From: Syntrophaceae bacterium UBA4059
GTDB lineage: Bacteria; Desulfobacterota; Syntrophia; Syntrophales; Smithellaceae
Direction of reading: 5' to 3'
Length of the DNA: 16,228 bases
NCBI GenBank assembly: GCA_002382045.1
Contig: DFZJ01000027.1
Coordinates: 1-16,228, forward strand
Part shown: positions 7,801-14,904 of the stretch, in pieces
Numbering within the stretch: position 1 is the first letter of the stretch
How the letters are laid out: each line of letters opens with the position of its first letter
Notes under the pieces: generated by a model
Databases searched by the model: none
What the model saw: only the letters and a program-made list of their open reading frames with translations
Told to the model about the DNA's origin: nothing
Made by a program: the position numbers and the translations under genes

Positions 7801-9051
7801 GTGGATAAAATAGTCATTAACGGCGGCAAGCCGCTACAGGGAAATGTTCAGATCAGCGGGGCGAAAAACGCCGCCCTTCCTGTGCTGACGGCGGCGCTTC
7901 TGACGGAAGGAACCTGCACATTTTCCAATATTCCCGATCTGGTCGACATCAAAACCACCTACAAGCTTTTAAGAAATATGGGTGTGGAAATTGAAGGCGA
8001 CAGCACGGTAAAAATCAGCGCCGAAAAAATCACCAATAGCGTCGCCCCTTATGATCTGGTCAAAACGATGCGGGCATCGATTCTGGTTTTAGGTCCGCTG
8101 GTGGCGCGCATGGGCCATGCCCGCGTGTCTCTTCCCGGCGGCTGCGCCATCGGCGCGCGTCCGGTCAACCTGCACATCAAAGCGCTCCAGGACATGGGGG
8201 CTTCCGTGGAATTGCACGGCGGCTATATTGAAGCGAAGGTGGATCGGCTCAGAGGCGCCAATATTTATTTTGACCTGCCGACTGTTACCGGCACGGAAAA
8301 CATCATGATGGCGGCAACACTCGCTGAAGGTACGACAATCCTCAACAACGCCGCCCGGGAGCCGGAAATCGTCAACCTGGCGGATGTATTGAAAGGCATG
8401 GGCGCTAAAATCAGCGGCGCGGGAACGGATGTCATCACCATCACCGGTGTAACAAAGCTCTCCGCGACGGAAGCGTCCATTATTCCCGACCGCATTGAAG
8501 CCGGTACGTTTATGATTGCCGCCGGCATGACCCGCGGCGAAATCAATGTACTGGGCTGCAATCCCCAGCACTTGGAAGCGCTGATCAACAAACTGCGCGA
8601 TACCGGTATGAAAATCACGCCCATTGACGGGGGACTGAATGTGAAATCCGGGAGCAAAATCCATAGCGTGGATGTCAAAACTCTTCCCCACCCGGGATTC
8701 CCCACGGATTTACAGGCACAGATCATGGCTTACATGTCCATCGGCAGCGGTCTTTCCGTCATTACGGAAACCGTTTTTGAAAACCGCTTCATGCATGTCA
8801 GCGAATTGATGCGTATGGGCGCGGACATCGTGATTCAGGGGGGCAGCGCCGTGGTGCGCGGTGTTCCCGCCTTATTCGGCGCGCAAACCATGGCCACGGA
8901 TTTGCGGGCTTCCGCCTCGCTGATTCTGGCGGCACTGGTCGCCCAGGGCACGACGGAAATTTCACGGGTCTATCATATCGACCGCGGTTATGAAAATATT
9001 GAAAAGAAATTCTCCGCACTGGGTGCGGAGATCAAAAGGATGAAACAATAA
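7801..9051 (+). CDS. murA: UDP-N-acetylglucosamine 1-carboxyvinyltransferase
   Basis: A 416-residue enzyme that transfers enolpyruvate from phosphoenolpyruvate to UDP-GlcNAc, the first committed cytoplasmic step of peptidoglycan synthesis. Two repeated EPSP-synthase-like domains are evident. K22 in 'ISGAKNAALPVLTAALL' and the catalytic loop 'LPGGCAIGARPVNLHIKAL' place Cys at residue 115, exactly the E. coli nucleophile position and the site of fosfomycin attack; the Cys (rather than Asp) predicts fosfomycin sensitivity at the target level. 'PTVTGTENIMMAATLAEG' and 'DRIEAGTFMIAA' are also typical. Start is GTG 7801, with a good ribosome binding site. It lies between prmC (0 nt) and hisD (1 nt). 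Length is normal. Confidence 0.97.
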   Translation: MDKIVINGGKPLQGNVQISGAKNAALPVLTAALLTEGTCTFSNIPDLVDIKTTYKLLRNMGVEIEGDSTVKISAEKITNSVAPYDLVKTMRASILVLGPLVARMGHARVSLPGGCAIGARPVNLHIKALQDMGASVELHGGYIEAKVDRLRGANIYFDLPTVTGTENIMMAATLAEGTTILNNAAREPEIVNLADVLKGMGAKISGAGTDVITITGVTKLSATEASIIPDRIEAGTFMIAAGMTRGEINVLGCNPQHLEALINKLRDTGMKITPIDGGLNVKSGSKIHSVDVKTLPHPGFPTDLQAQIMAYMSIGSGLSVITETVFENRFMHVSELMRMGADIVIQGGSAVVRGVPALFGAQTMATDLRASASLILAALVAQGTTEISRVYHIDRGYENIEKKFSALGAEIKRMKQ

Positions 9052-9052
9052 G

Positions 9053-10354
9053 ATGAAAATCATTCGATCCGACGCAACCGAATTCCGGGATTTTTTTCAG
9101 ACCTTACGGGCGCGGGGCGGCGCATTTACGCCGGATCTGCTGGCCAATGTGGCCCAAATCGTTCACGATGTGTCCTTGCGCGGTGATGAAGCGCTGTTTC
9201 ATTATACCAAAAAGTTTGACGGCTGCGACCTGACTGCCGCAACGGTTGAAGCAACCCCGACGGAAAGAAAAGAGGCCGCGGCCCAAGTAACGTCTGAAGA
9301 CCGGGAGGTGATTGAACTGGCCGCGGAGCGGATTGAAAAATATCATCGCCATCAGACGGCATCCGGATACACGATGCGTGACGAAGCCGGCGTAGAGCTG
9401 GGCCAGCGGATACTGCCGCTTTACCGGGCCGGCATTTACGCGCCCGGCGGCAAGGCTTTTTATCCGTCCACACTGCTCATGGCGGCTATTCCGGCGCGTA
9501 TTGCCGGCGTCAAAGAAATCATTCTGACCAGTCCCGTGAAGGGCGGTCAGCTCAATCCGCTCATTGCCGCGGCCGCCGAAATTGCAGGCGTTGACCGCAT
9601 CTTCAAGATCGGCGGCGCGCAGGCCGTCGCGGCCCTGGCTTACGGCACACAAACCGTTCCGCGCGTGGATAAAATTGTCGGCCCGGGCAACGCTTATGTC
9701 GCCGCGGCCAAAAAGCTCGTTTTCGGACAGGTTGCCATTGATATGATCGCCGGTCCCAGCGAAGTCGTGGTGATTGCCGATCAGACCGCCAATCCCGCTT
9801 TTGCGGCGGCGGACATGCTGGCGCAGGCCGAACACGATGAAATGGCGGCGGCCGTGCTCTTCACGCCATATCAGGATCTGGCCGATCGCGTGTTGAAAGA
9901 AATTGACCGGCAGATGCAACAGCTGCCGAAGAAGGGGATCATAGAAAAATCCCTGTCTCAATACGGCGCGATCATCATTACGTCCGACATCGCCCAGGCG
10001 GTGGAACTGGCCAATTTCTTCGCGCCGGAACATCTGGAGCTGATGGTGGAAAATCCAGCGGACCTTTTAGGACAGGTTCGCAACGCCGGTTCCGTATTCC
10101 TGGGTTCCTATACCCCGGAGGCCCTGGGCGACTATATCGCCGGGACCAATCACATTCTGCCGACGGAAGGCACGGCGCGGTTTTCGTCGCCGCTGGGTGT
10201 CTATGATTTTTACAAACGGATGAGCGTCCTGTCTTTCTCTCAAACGGCTTTTAACAAGCTGTCCCCGCAAACGCAGCATTTTGCGCAAATGGAAGGACTG
10301 GACGCACACGCCAATTCGGTGCGTGTGCGCAGCAGGCCGGGTATGGACAAGTAA
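9053..10354 (+). CDS. hisD: Histidinol dehydrogenase
   Basis: A 433-residue zinc enzyme that oxidises L-histidinol to L-histidine in two NAD-dependent steps, the end of histidine synthesis. Visible family motifs: 'KIVGPGNAYVAAAKKLVFG' (207-225), 'DMIAGPSEVVVIAD' (230-243), zinc ligands Q258 and H261 in 'AQAEHDEM', the catalytic pair E326-H327 in 'FFAPEHLELMVENP', D360 in 'EALGDYIAGTNHILP', and H419 in 'EGLDAHANSVRVR'. All known catalytic and metal residues are present. The start lies 1 nt after the murA stop, with AAAAGGA about 12 nt upstream, so it is expressed with murA. Other his genes are not in the window, and no clear terminator follows. Confidence 0.97.
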   Translation: MKIIRSDATEFRDFFQTLRARGGAFTPDLLANVAQIVHDVSLRGDEALFHYTKKFDGCDLTAATVEATPTERKEAAAQVTSEDREVIELAAERIEKYHRHQTASGYTMRDEAGVELGQRILPLYRAGIYAPGGKAFYPSTLLMAAIPARIAGVKEIILTSPVKGGQLNPLIAAAAEIAGVDRIFKIGGAQAVAALAYGTQTVPRVDKIVGPGNAYVAAAKKLVFGQVAIDMIAGPSEVVVIADQTANPAFAAADMLAQAEHDEMAAAVLFTPYQDLADRVLKEIDRQMQQLPKKGIIEKSLSQYGAIIITSDIAQAVELANFFAPEHLELMVENPADLLGQVRNAGSVFLGSYTPEALGDYIAGTNHILPTEGTARFSSPLGVYDFYKRMSVLSFSQTAFNKLSPQTQHFAQMEGLDAHANSVRVRSRPGMDK

Positions 10355-10366
10355 ACGGTAAAAGAA

Positions 10367-10498
10367 TCAACAATGTTTTCCGCTGGCGTCCGTGCAGGAG
10401 CGCGGAATATTGCCAACCACCTTTTGACAGGCCACACACGTATTATTGGCGCATTTCGTGCTGACTCTGACGGTCCAATCGCTTGCATAATCCTGCAT
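10367..10498 (-). CDS. Cysteine-rich 43-residue small protein (hypothetical)
   Basis: A short ORF downstream of the patatin-like gene on the same strand, starting ATG 10498 and ending TGA 10367. GAGG lies 6 nt before the ATG, and an in-frame TAA lies one codon upstream of it, so the start is well defined. The protein begins MQDYASDWTVRV and has five Cys: C16, C21, C24 ('CANNTCVAC'), C35 and a terminal C43. No signal peptide or hydrophobic segment is visible, so it is probably cytoplasmic, and the C-x4-C-x2-C cluster would suit metal binding or redox activity (inference). I recognise no family. It is separated by 78 nt from the patatin stop and by 12 nt from the convergent hisD stop. Being so short, it could be a chance ORF. 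Confidence 0.45.
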   Translation of the reverse strand: MQDYASDWTVRVSTKCANNTCVACQKVVGNIPRSCTDASGKHC

Positions 10499-10576
10499 GG
10501 GTTACCTCAACCAAATTTCCGTTAATGAATTTGTGGATCATGCTGGCTGGATACGTAAGTCTGATACGGCAAGCCT

Positions 10577-11422
10577 TCACGCCATGCGGGATTGTCTGAA
10601 CCGTCTTCCATCCTCCCTCCCCAGCTCATAGGTATCCAGAAGACCGGCGGGATTGGTGTAATCCCATTTGGAAATGGTAATCGGCCGGGACGGCTGCATG
10701 TAGGTGTGCTCCGGATGCGATGGAAGGGATTGATGGCGATACCGGCGGGTTAAAAGGAAGAGCGTCTTTCCGCCAACATCATCAATGGCGCGATAGGGCA
10801 CGTTATCGATCAGCCCCCCGTCGAGCGCAACCGAGCCGTTCCAGTTAAGAACGGGCGTAAACGGCGGCGTGCAGGATGAAGCCAGAATCAGTTCGGCCAG
10901 CCTCTGAGGTGTCGTACAGCTCCGGACGGACACGATTTCCGGACGGAATCCGATGGCCATGGCCAGTCTCGGATGCAACGGGGCAAGGAGTGATTTCTCG
11001 ATCTGGTAACACAGAAAGCCCAGAAGGACCGCCACGGTTGGTTTCGTCCAAACCGGCGGACGGGTCATCAATATCCGGATGTCCGGCCCCCGGTGAAGTT
11101 TTTGCAAAGCATCAGCATCAAACGCCGTAAGGAGTGTATTGCGATAAATCTCCAGATGCGGAAACAGGGGAACGCCTTTGAACAGATTTTCAGGATAAAA
11201 ATTCTTTGGATTGCGCCCCGTGATTTCCTGGAAATACGCCATAGCCTGCGACGCATTGCCGGAGAAGACAAAACAGGCCATCGCTGCCCCGGCGCTGACG
11301 GCGCCAACCGCACGTGGCCCGTTTTTCAGAAAAGGCGCTACCTCTTGCCAAAATCCAACCTGCCAGGCGCAACGGGATCCGCCGCCTGCAAAAACCACGG
11401 ATGTAAAATCGGTACGATCCAT
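10577..11422 (-). CDS. Patatin-like phospholipase family protein
   Basis: A 281-residue probable lipid acyl hydrolase with a Ser-Asp dyad. The N-terminus 'VVFAGGGSRCAWQVGFW' carries the glycine-rich oxyanion motif GGGSR (13-17). The nucleophile elbow is 'VGAVSAGAAMA' with S43; the position usually Gly two before the Ser is Ala here (A-V-S-A-G instead of G-x-S-x-G). The catalytic Asp is D201 in 'VALDGGLIDNVPYRAI', the DG[GA] motif. No signal peptide is seen, so it acts in the cytoplasm or at the inner leaflet. ATG 11422 follows the stop of the nucleotidyltransferase gene by 1 nt, implying coupled translation. Substrate is unknown; bacterial patatins range from housekeeping lipases to secreted toxins and phage-defence effectors, and nothing here settles the choice. 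Confidence 0.87.
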   Translation of the reverse strand: MDRTDFTSVVFAGGGSRCAWQVGFWQEVAPFLKNGPRAVGAVSAGAAMACFVFSGNASQAMAYFQEITGRNPKNFYPENLFKGVPLFPHLEIYRNTLLTAFDADALQKLHRGPDIRILMTRPPVWTKPTVAVLLGFLCYQIEKSLLAPLHPRLAMAIGFRPEIVSVRSCTTPQRLAELILASSCTPPFTPVLNWNGSVALDGGLIDNVPYRAIDDVGGKTLFLLTRRYRHQSLPSHPEHTYMQPSRPITISKWDYTNPAGLLDTYELGREDGRRFRQSRMA

Positions 11423-11423
11423 T

Positions 11424-11681
11424 TCAATCCATCTTTCTGTATTGGTTTATAGCGTCGCCTGCGATGCCGAGGAGAACAAAAGACAAGTCCATGAAATTGT
11501 CAAAGGGATGTGGGGGGGTGAACGCAACGAGAAGATCAATATCGCTTTCGGGATTCTGATCGCCGCGCACGAACGATCCGAACAAACCTATGCTGACAAC
11601 ACCAGGTTCGGCAAGGCGCTTTCTTTCGCGCAAAACCATTTCAAGAATATCCTCTTTTGTTTCTGCTTTATTGCCGTTCAT
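11424..11681 (-). CDS. MNT-type minimal nucleotidyltransferase, C-terminally short
   Basis: An 85-residue protein of the minimal nucleotidyltransferase (MntA/MJ0435-like) superfamily. The core motif 'GLFGSFVRGDQNPESDIDLL' (32-51) shows GS at 35-36 and metal-binding D47 and D49. Family members usually run to about 95-105 residues and supply a third Asp from a strand reading like 'KVDLVT'; here the sequence goes from 'FDNFMDLSF' into 'AINQYRKMD' and stops, so that strand appears missing. Many such proteins are antitoxins of HEPN toxins, but no HEPN gene is adjacent; the partner here is a patatin-like gene 1 nt downstream. It has its own sigma70-type promoter 20 nt upstream. It may be an inactive or regulatory remnant. 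Confidence 0.75.
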   Translation of the reverse strand: MNGNKAETKEDILEMVLRERKRLAEPGVVSIGLFGSFVRGDQNPESDIDLLVAFTPPHPFDNFMDLSFVLLGIAGDAINQYRKMD

Positions 11682-11701
11682 AACCCTATCCCCCGGGCAG
11701 A

Positions 11702-11730
11702 TTAATACAGGGACTAAAACGCAAAGTCAA
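11702..11730 (-). promoter_or_regulatory. Sigma70-type promoter of the nucleotidyltransferase/patatin operon
   Basis: On the minus strand TTGACT (11730-11725), 17 nt, TATTAA (11707-11702), ending 20 nt before ATG 11681. A purine-rich GGGGGATAGGG stretch between them can act as ribosome binding site. Confidence 0.5.
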
Positions 11731-11813
11731 TGAAATTATTGAATGATGCAGGGCACTGGTTGTGCAAGGTCACCTTACTTCCCTGCTGTACTGTTTAATG
11801 AACCTAAATCTTC

Positions 11814-11842
11814 TTGACATACAATGGACCGCTAAATATACT
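11814..11842 (+). promoter_or_regulatory. Sigma70-type promoter of the DUF169 gene
   Basis: TTGACA (11814-11819), exactly 17 nt, TATACT (11837-11842): a near-consensus promoter, expected start near 11849 and a leader of about 80 nt before ATG 11930. Confidence 0.65.
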
Positions 11843-11929
11843 TCACGCCACAACAAGGAAGTTTTTATCCATGATCAATTCAATCGGACCCGGATTGACT
11901 TTCATAGTCATAAAGGGGAAGGAGCTACA

Positions 11930-12685
11930 ATGAAAAGCACTCTGCTGGAACGCCTGCAACTGACGTACTCTCCCGTCGCCATCCATCTGACCGACGAAAA
12001 GCCTGAAGGGGCCATACAGTTCAAAGAAGGCAATCTCCGTGGCTGCACGGCGGCTATGTTGGTGGCTGCGGCGACACAGAAACGCTCGGCGGCATTTGAT
12101 CGGAAGCATTTCGGCTGCCCGGGAGGCGGTGTCGGCCTGGGGTTCGGGAACAAATACGTCGGATTCCCGATCGAACATTTGCTATCTACCGGCGGGAAGA
12201 TCGAACTTGGCGGCGGGCGGACGTGGGATATGGGCATCGGGGAGCGGTTCTTTGAATCTCCGGACATCACCCGCAAGTGTATCAACACCATGCCGTTCCT
12301 GGAGGTGCCGACAGAGTATGTTGTTATCAGGCCTCTTGAAGAGTTGCAGGAGGGGGATCGTCCGGTTCTGGTTTGGCTGCTGGTGAACCCAGACCAATTG
12401 AGCGCGATAGCCACTCAGATCGGGTATCGCCGCGGGTCCATCGACAACATCATTGCCCCGTGGGGAGCGGCTTGCCAGTCCATCCTGTTCGCTTATGGGG
12501 AGTGCAAGAAAGAACAGCCTCGGGCGGTGCTTGGTTTCTTTGACCTCAGCAAACGTCACCGGATTGCCCGGGACATCCTGTCGCTGACCATTCCTTATTC
12601 CCTTTTTCTGGAGATGGAAGCGGGAGCGGACGAAAGCTTCCTAGGGACAGAGATATGGCAAAAACTCCAGAAAAGAGAGAAGTGA
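11930..12685 (+). CDS. DUF169 family protein
   Basis: A 251-residue protein of the uncharacterised DUF169 family, found in anaerobic bacteria and archaea. Typical features are the N-terminal 'YSPVAIHLTDEKPEG', C39 in 'GCTAAMLVAAA', the 'FGCPGGGVGLGFG' motif with C63, and the later 'IIAPWGAACQSILFAYGE' motif. The conserved Cys residues suggest cofactor or metal binding, but no function is established. ATG 11930 is chosen because AAGGAG sits 6-7 nt before it; the frame is open further upstream to 11762, but that part overlaps the promoter. It stands alone behind its own promoter, with a weak hairpin behind it and the short-chain dehydrogenase gene about 100 nt downstream. Confidence 0.87.
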   Translation: MKSTLLERLQLTYSPVAIHLTDEKPEGAIQFKEGNLRGCTAAMLVAAATQKRSAAFDRKHFGCPGGGVGLGFGNKYVGFPIEHLLSTGGKIELGGGRTWDMGIGERFFESPDITRKCINTMPFLEVPTEYVVIRPLEELQEGDRPVLVWLLVNPDQLSAIATQIGYRRGSIDNIIAPWGAACQSILFAYGECKKEQPRAVLGFFDLSKRHRIARDILSLTIPYSLFLEMEAGADESFLGTEIWQKLQKREK

Positions 12686-12696
12686 CCAAGGGAATC

Positions 12697-12719
12697 GACA
12701 AGAGTTGATTGGTCTTGTC
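12697..12719 (+). terminator. Hairpin after the DUF169 gene (weak terminator candidate)
   Basis: GACAAGA, 9-nt loop, TCTTGTC gives a perfect 7-bp stem starting 12 nt after the stop codon. A second small hairpin TCCCG-GAT-CGGGA (12718-12730) overlaps its end. No T-run follows, so a classical Rho-independent terminator is not supported; it may only stabilise the 3' end. Confidence 0.3.
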
Positions 12720-12789
12720 CCGGATCGGGACTTGGAGTTATTTTGGACAGCCGTGTGCATGTATAAATTTTAGAATGAGAGGGGTAAGT

Positions 12790-13524
12790 ATGAGATTAGA
12801 AAACAAAATTGCCCTTATTACAGGAGCTTCAAAGGGTATCGGCAAAGCAGTGGCAGAGGGCTTTGCAACAGAGGGGGCCCACCTTTATCTTGTGGGGCAT
12901 AAAGATAAAAAAGGGCTTAATGAAGTCATGGAGAACTGCAAAAGCAAAGGGGTAACGGTAAATGGCGGGCTTTTTGATGTTGGAAATTACACCGAAATCG
13001 AAAGGATGATGGAGGAAGTAGGGAAAAATTTTGGGGGTGTGGATATATTGGTTAATAATGCAGGCATAATAAACCCCACACCTTTTCTTGAAATAAGCCC
13101 ACAGCAATGGGATGAAGTCATAAAAACCCATCTGTACGGAACCTTTTATTGCACTACAGAAACAGTACGGCGTTTCATGAAAGATAAAAAAGGTGGAAAG
13201 ATCATAAACCTTTGTGCGCCGGCAGCCGTGAGGGGGTCCATAGGTGTAGCTGACTATGCATCGGCCAAAGGTGGGATCTATGCTTTCACAAAAAATGCTG
13301 CCAGAGAGCTTTTAGCATATAACATCCAGGTAAATGCAATCCTGCCGGTTGCAAAGACACGCATGACCGATTCCCTGGCTGAATTTCATGGCGCTGAAGG
13401 GAAATATCTTTTCCACCTGGCTGATCCGTCAGTACTCGTTTCTTCTTTCGTATTTTTTGCCTCAGAAGAGTCAGATTATGTGACTGGTCAGGTCCTTACA
13501 GTGGATGGCGGGATGATGTGTTAA
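12790..13524 (+). CDS. Short-chain dehydrogenase/reductase family protein with altered catalytic residues
   Basis: A 244-residue classical SDR fold. Cofactor motif 'TGASKGIGKA' (11-20, TGxxxGIG), 'DILVNNAG' (85-92), active-site 'YASAK' with Y156 and K160, and the C-terminal 'GQVLTVDGGMM' ending are all clear. Aligned to FabG, the catalytic Ser position ('IINIGS' in FabG) is A143 in 'IINLCAP', and the catalytic Asn ('TNL') is H114 in 'KTHLYGTF'; the usual Asn-Ser-Tyr-Lys tetrad therefore reads His-Ala-Tyr-Lys. It may bind nucleotide but have weak or altered activity. GAGGGG lies 5 nt before ATG 12790. Codon style (many ATA, AAA, AGA/AGG) looks different from murA/hisD, suggesting separate origin. 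Substrate unknown. Confidence 0.9.
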   Translation: MRLENKIALITGASKGIGKAVAEGFATEGAHLYLVGHKDKKGLNEVMENCKSKGVTVNGGLFDVGNYTEIERMMEEVGKNFGGVDILVNNAGIINPTPFLEISPQQWDEVIKTHLYGTFYCTTETVRRFMKDKKGGKIINLCAPAAVRGSIGVADYASAKGGIYAFTKNAARELLAYNIQVNAILPVAKTRMTDSLAEFHGAEGKYLFHLADPSVLVSSFVFFASEESDYVTGQVLTVDGGMMC

Positions 13525-13569
13525 TGTCAAAAACCATCAGGCAAAAGGGAATCATTGACACAAAGTTAA

Positions 13570-13728
13570 TACCTGAGAGTCAATGCAAGGCATAAAGATC
13601 GCATTATGTCCCCGGGAGGTTGAGCAGATGGGAACGCTCTGCGCATGATGAAGACGGATTATATCGACATTTACCAACTGCATCAGATAGACTATGAGAA
13701 AGACTGGCGCTTATATGCAAAAACCTAA
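13570..13728 (+). pseudogene. Decayed aldo/keto reductase fragment
   Basis: In one frame the stretch reads 'NARHKDRIMSPGG', an in-frame stop at 13621-13623, then 'ALRMMKTDYIDIYQLHQID' and a stop at 13726. The second part is the middle of an aldo/keto reductase (the '..SLxRLxTDYIDLYQLH' strand with the catalytic His); the first resembles the preceding 'RDKIxLxTK' strand with its catalytic Lys region lost. The N-terminal barrel half and everything after the His are missing. No intact gene lies in the 267-nt gap from 13525 to 13791. It is not simply a copy of the intact reductase at 14905, whose corresponding text is 'LKRLRTDVIDLYYQHRVD'. Confidence 0.6.
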
Positions 13729-13791
13729 CCGGAAATTACTGATTGTCGGTTGTACGTAGGCGTCCAGCGTAGTTGGTGGCGAGGAATGTGC

Positions 13792-14715
13792 TTACCCGCT
13801 CACACTTGCCGACTGTTGGCGCAGGGTCATGATGTCTCGTACCGGTGGCGCACCATATAGGCGGCTGTATTCACGACTGAACTGCGATGGGCTTTCGTAG
13901 CCAACTTGAAATGCAGCGGAGGCGGCATCAATGTGTTCTGTCAACATCATTCTCCGCGCTTCTTGTAACCGCAGTTGCTTCTGGTACTGAAGCGGGCTAA
14001 GTGCCGTCATCCTGCGAAAATGGTGGTGAAAGGTTGATGTACCCATATGGGCCATTTCAGCCAGTTCATCGACTCGTAATGGCTGTGAAAAATTTGCTTT
14101 TAGCCACAATACGGCTCGGGCAACCTGTTGGCTTTGGGTGCCCGTTACCACAAGCTGACGCAATATAGCCCCCTGTTCCCCCACCAGTAATCGATAAAAA
14201 ATCTCACGCTGAATGACAGGCGACAATATTGGAATGTCTTGTTTTTGGTCAAGCAAGTCCACTAGCCGCTGAAAAGCATTCAGTAATGGTACTGTCAATT
14301 TCCCAGTAGCCATGCCTCTGTCTGTTTTTTGTGTACGTGGTGGGGGGAGTTGGCTGTCCGCCATTAGATGAGATATGGTGCGATAATCAAAAGTCAGTCT
14401 GAGGCCCAGGTATGGTTTCTCCTGGCCAGCCTCGATTACCTGCGCAATGACGGGTAAGTGTAATCCAGAAAATAAATAGTGGCTTGCATCGTATATGTAT
14501 GTGTCATCCCCAAGCAATACCCGTTTAGCCCCCTGAGCAATCAAGCAGACACTCGGTTCGTACATCCCCGTGAGCGGCTCGGAGGGCTCTGTTTTTCGAT
14601 AGAGCGACAACCCTGGAACCGCCGTTGTACACAACTCTCCATTTTCAGTTAAACGGGCAATGCTTTCCGCCAAGCCGTTCATGGCGAAACCCAGCGTATT
14701 ATCCATTATTTTCAT
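13792..14715 (-). CDS. AraC-family transcriptional regulator (AraC_N cupin type, YqhC-like)
   Basis: A 307-residue regulator with an N-terminal effector/cupin domain ('LSLYRKTEPSEPLTGMYEPS', 'QGAKRVLLGDDTYIYDASHY') and a C-terminal double helix-turn-helix domain: 'RVDELAEMAHMGTSTFHHHF' is the first, 'AASAAFQVGYESPSQFSREY' the second, the usual AraC signature. ATG 14715 is supported by AAGGAGG 7 nt upstream. It is divergent from the aldo/keto reductase gene at 14905 with 189 nt between. In E. coli the related YqhC activates divergent yqhD and dkgA in response to aldehydes, so it probably controls the neighbouring reductase (inference). Confidence 0.9.
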   Translation of the reverse strand: MKIMDNTLGFAMNGLAESIARLTENGELCTTAVPGLSLYRKTEPSEPLTGMYEPSVCLIAQGAKRVLLGDDTYIYDASHYLFSGLHLPVIAQVIEAGQEKPYLGLRLTFDYRTISHLMADSQLPPPRTQKTDRGMATGKLTVPLLNAFQRLVDLLDQKQDIPILSPVIQREIFYRLLVGEQGAILRQLVVTGTQSQQVARAVLWLKANFSQPLRVDELAEMAHMGTSTFHHHFRRMTALSPLQYQKQLRLQEARRMMLTEHIDAASAAFQVGYESPSQFSREYSRLYGAPPVRDIMTLRQQSASVSG

Positions 14716-14752
14716 TGATTGGCCTCCTTATTTTAGCCTTGATAGCATGCCC

Positions 14753-14781
14753 ATGATACTTGCCCAATCGTAATACTTCAA
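14753..14781 (-). promoter_or_regulatory. Sigma70-type promoter of the AraC-family gene
   Basis: On the minus strand TTGAAG (14781-14776), 17 nt, TATCAT (14758-14753), leaving a leader of roughly 30 nt with the AAGGAGG ribosome binding site. Confidence 0.5.
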
Positions 14782-14821
14782 TGATTTTTTACCGGACCTT
14801 AGAGGAATAGGCAATGATTCG

Positions 14822-14846
14822 ACAGGATTGGTCTACCTGTTTTTTT
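14822..14846 (+). terminator. Terminator-like hairpin and T-run in the divergent AraC/reductase gap
   Basis: ACAGG (14822-14826), 9-nt loop, CCTGT (14836-14840) followed by a run of seven T (14840-14846). Stem is only 5 bp, so termination would be weak. It lies in the upstream region of the reductase, not behind a gene, so it could instead be a leader attenuator or half-site pair for the AraC-family regulator. Confidence 0.3.
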
Positions 14847-14904
14847 GTGCATGTCGCTAATGTAAAGGCCATGAAAGAGACAGAGCTCAGAATGGAGACG
14901 CCAT

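Noticed and set aside
9104..10033. Long minus-strand ORF (309 codons) opposite hisD
   Set aside because: hisD on the plus strand has every catalytic residue. The antisense frame is a by-product of the GC-biased third positions and looks like low-information sequence.
11762..11929. In-frame N-terminal extension of the DUF169 gene
   Set aside because: It overlaps a near-consensus promoter, and ATG 11930 has a good Shine-Dalgarno.
12709..12789. In-frame N-terminal extension of the SDR gene
   Set aside because: SDR proteins start just before the TGxxxGIG motif; ATG 12790 has GAGGGG 5 nt upstream and gives normal length.
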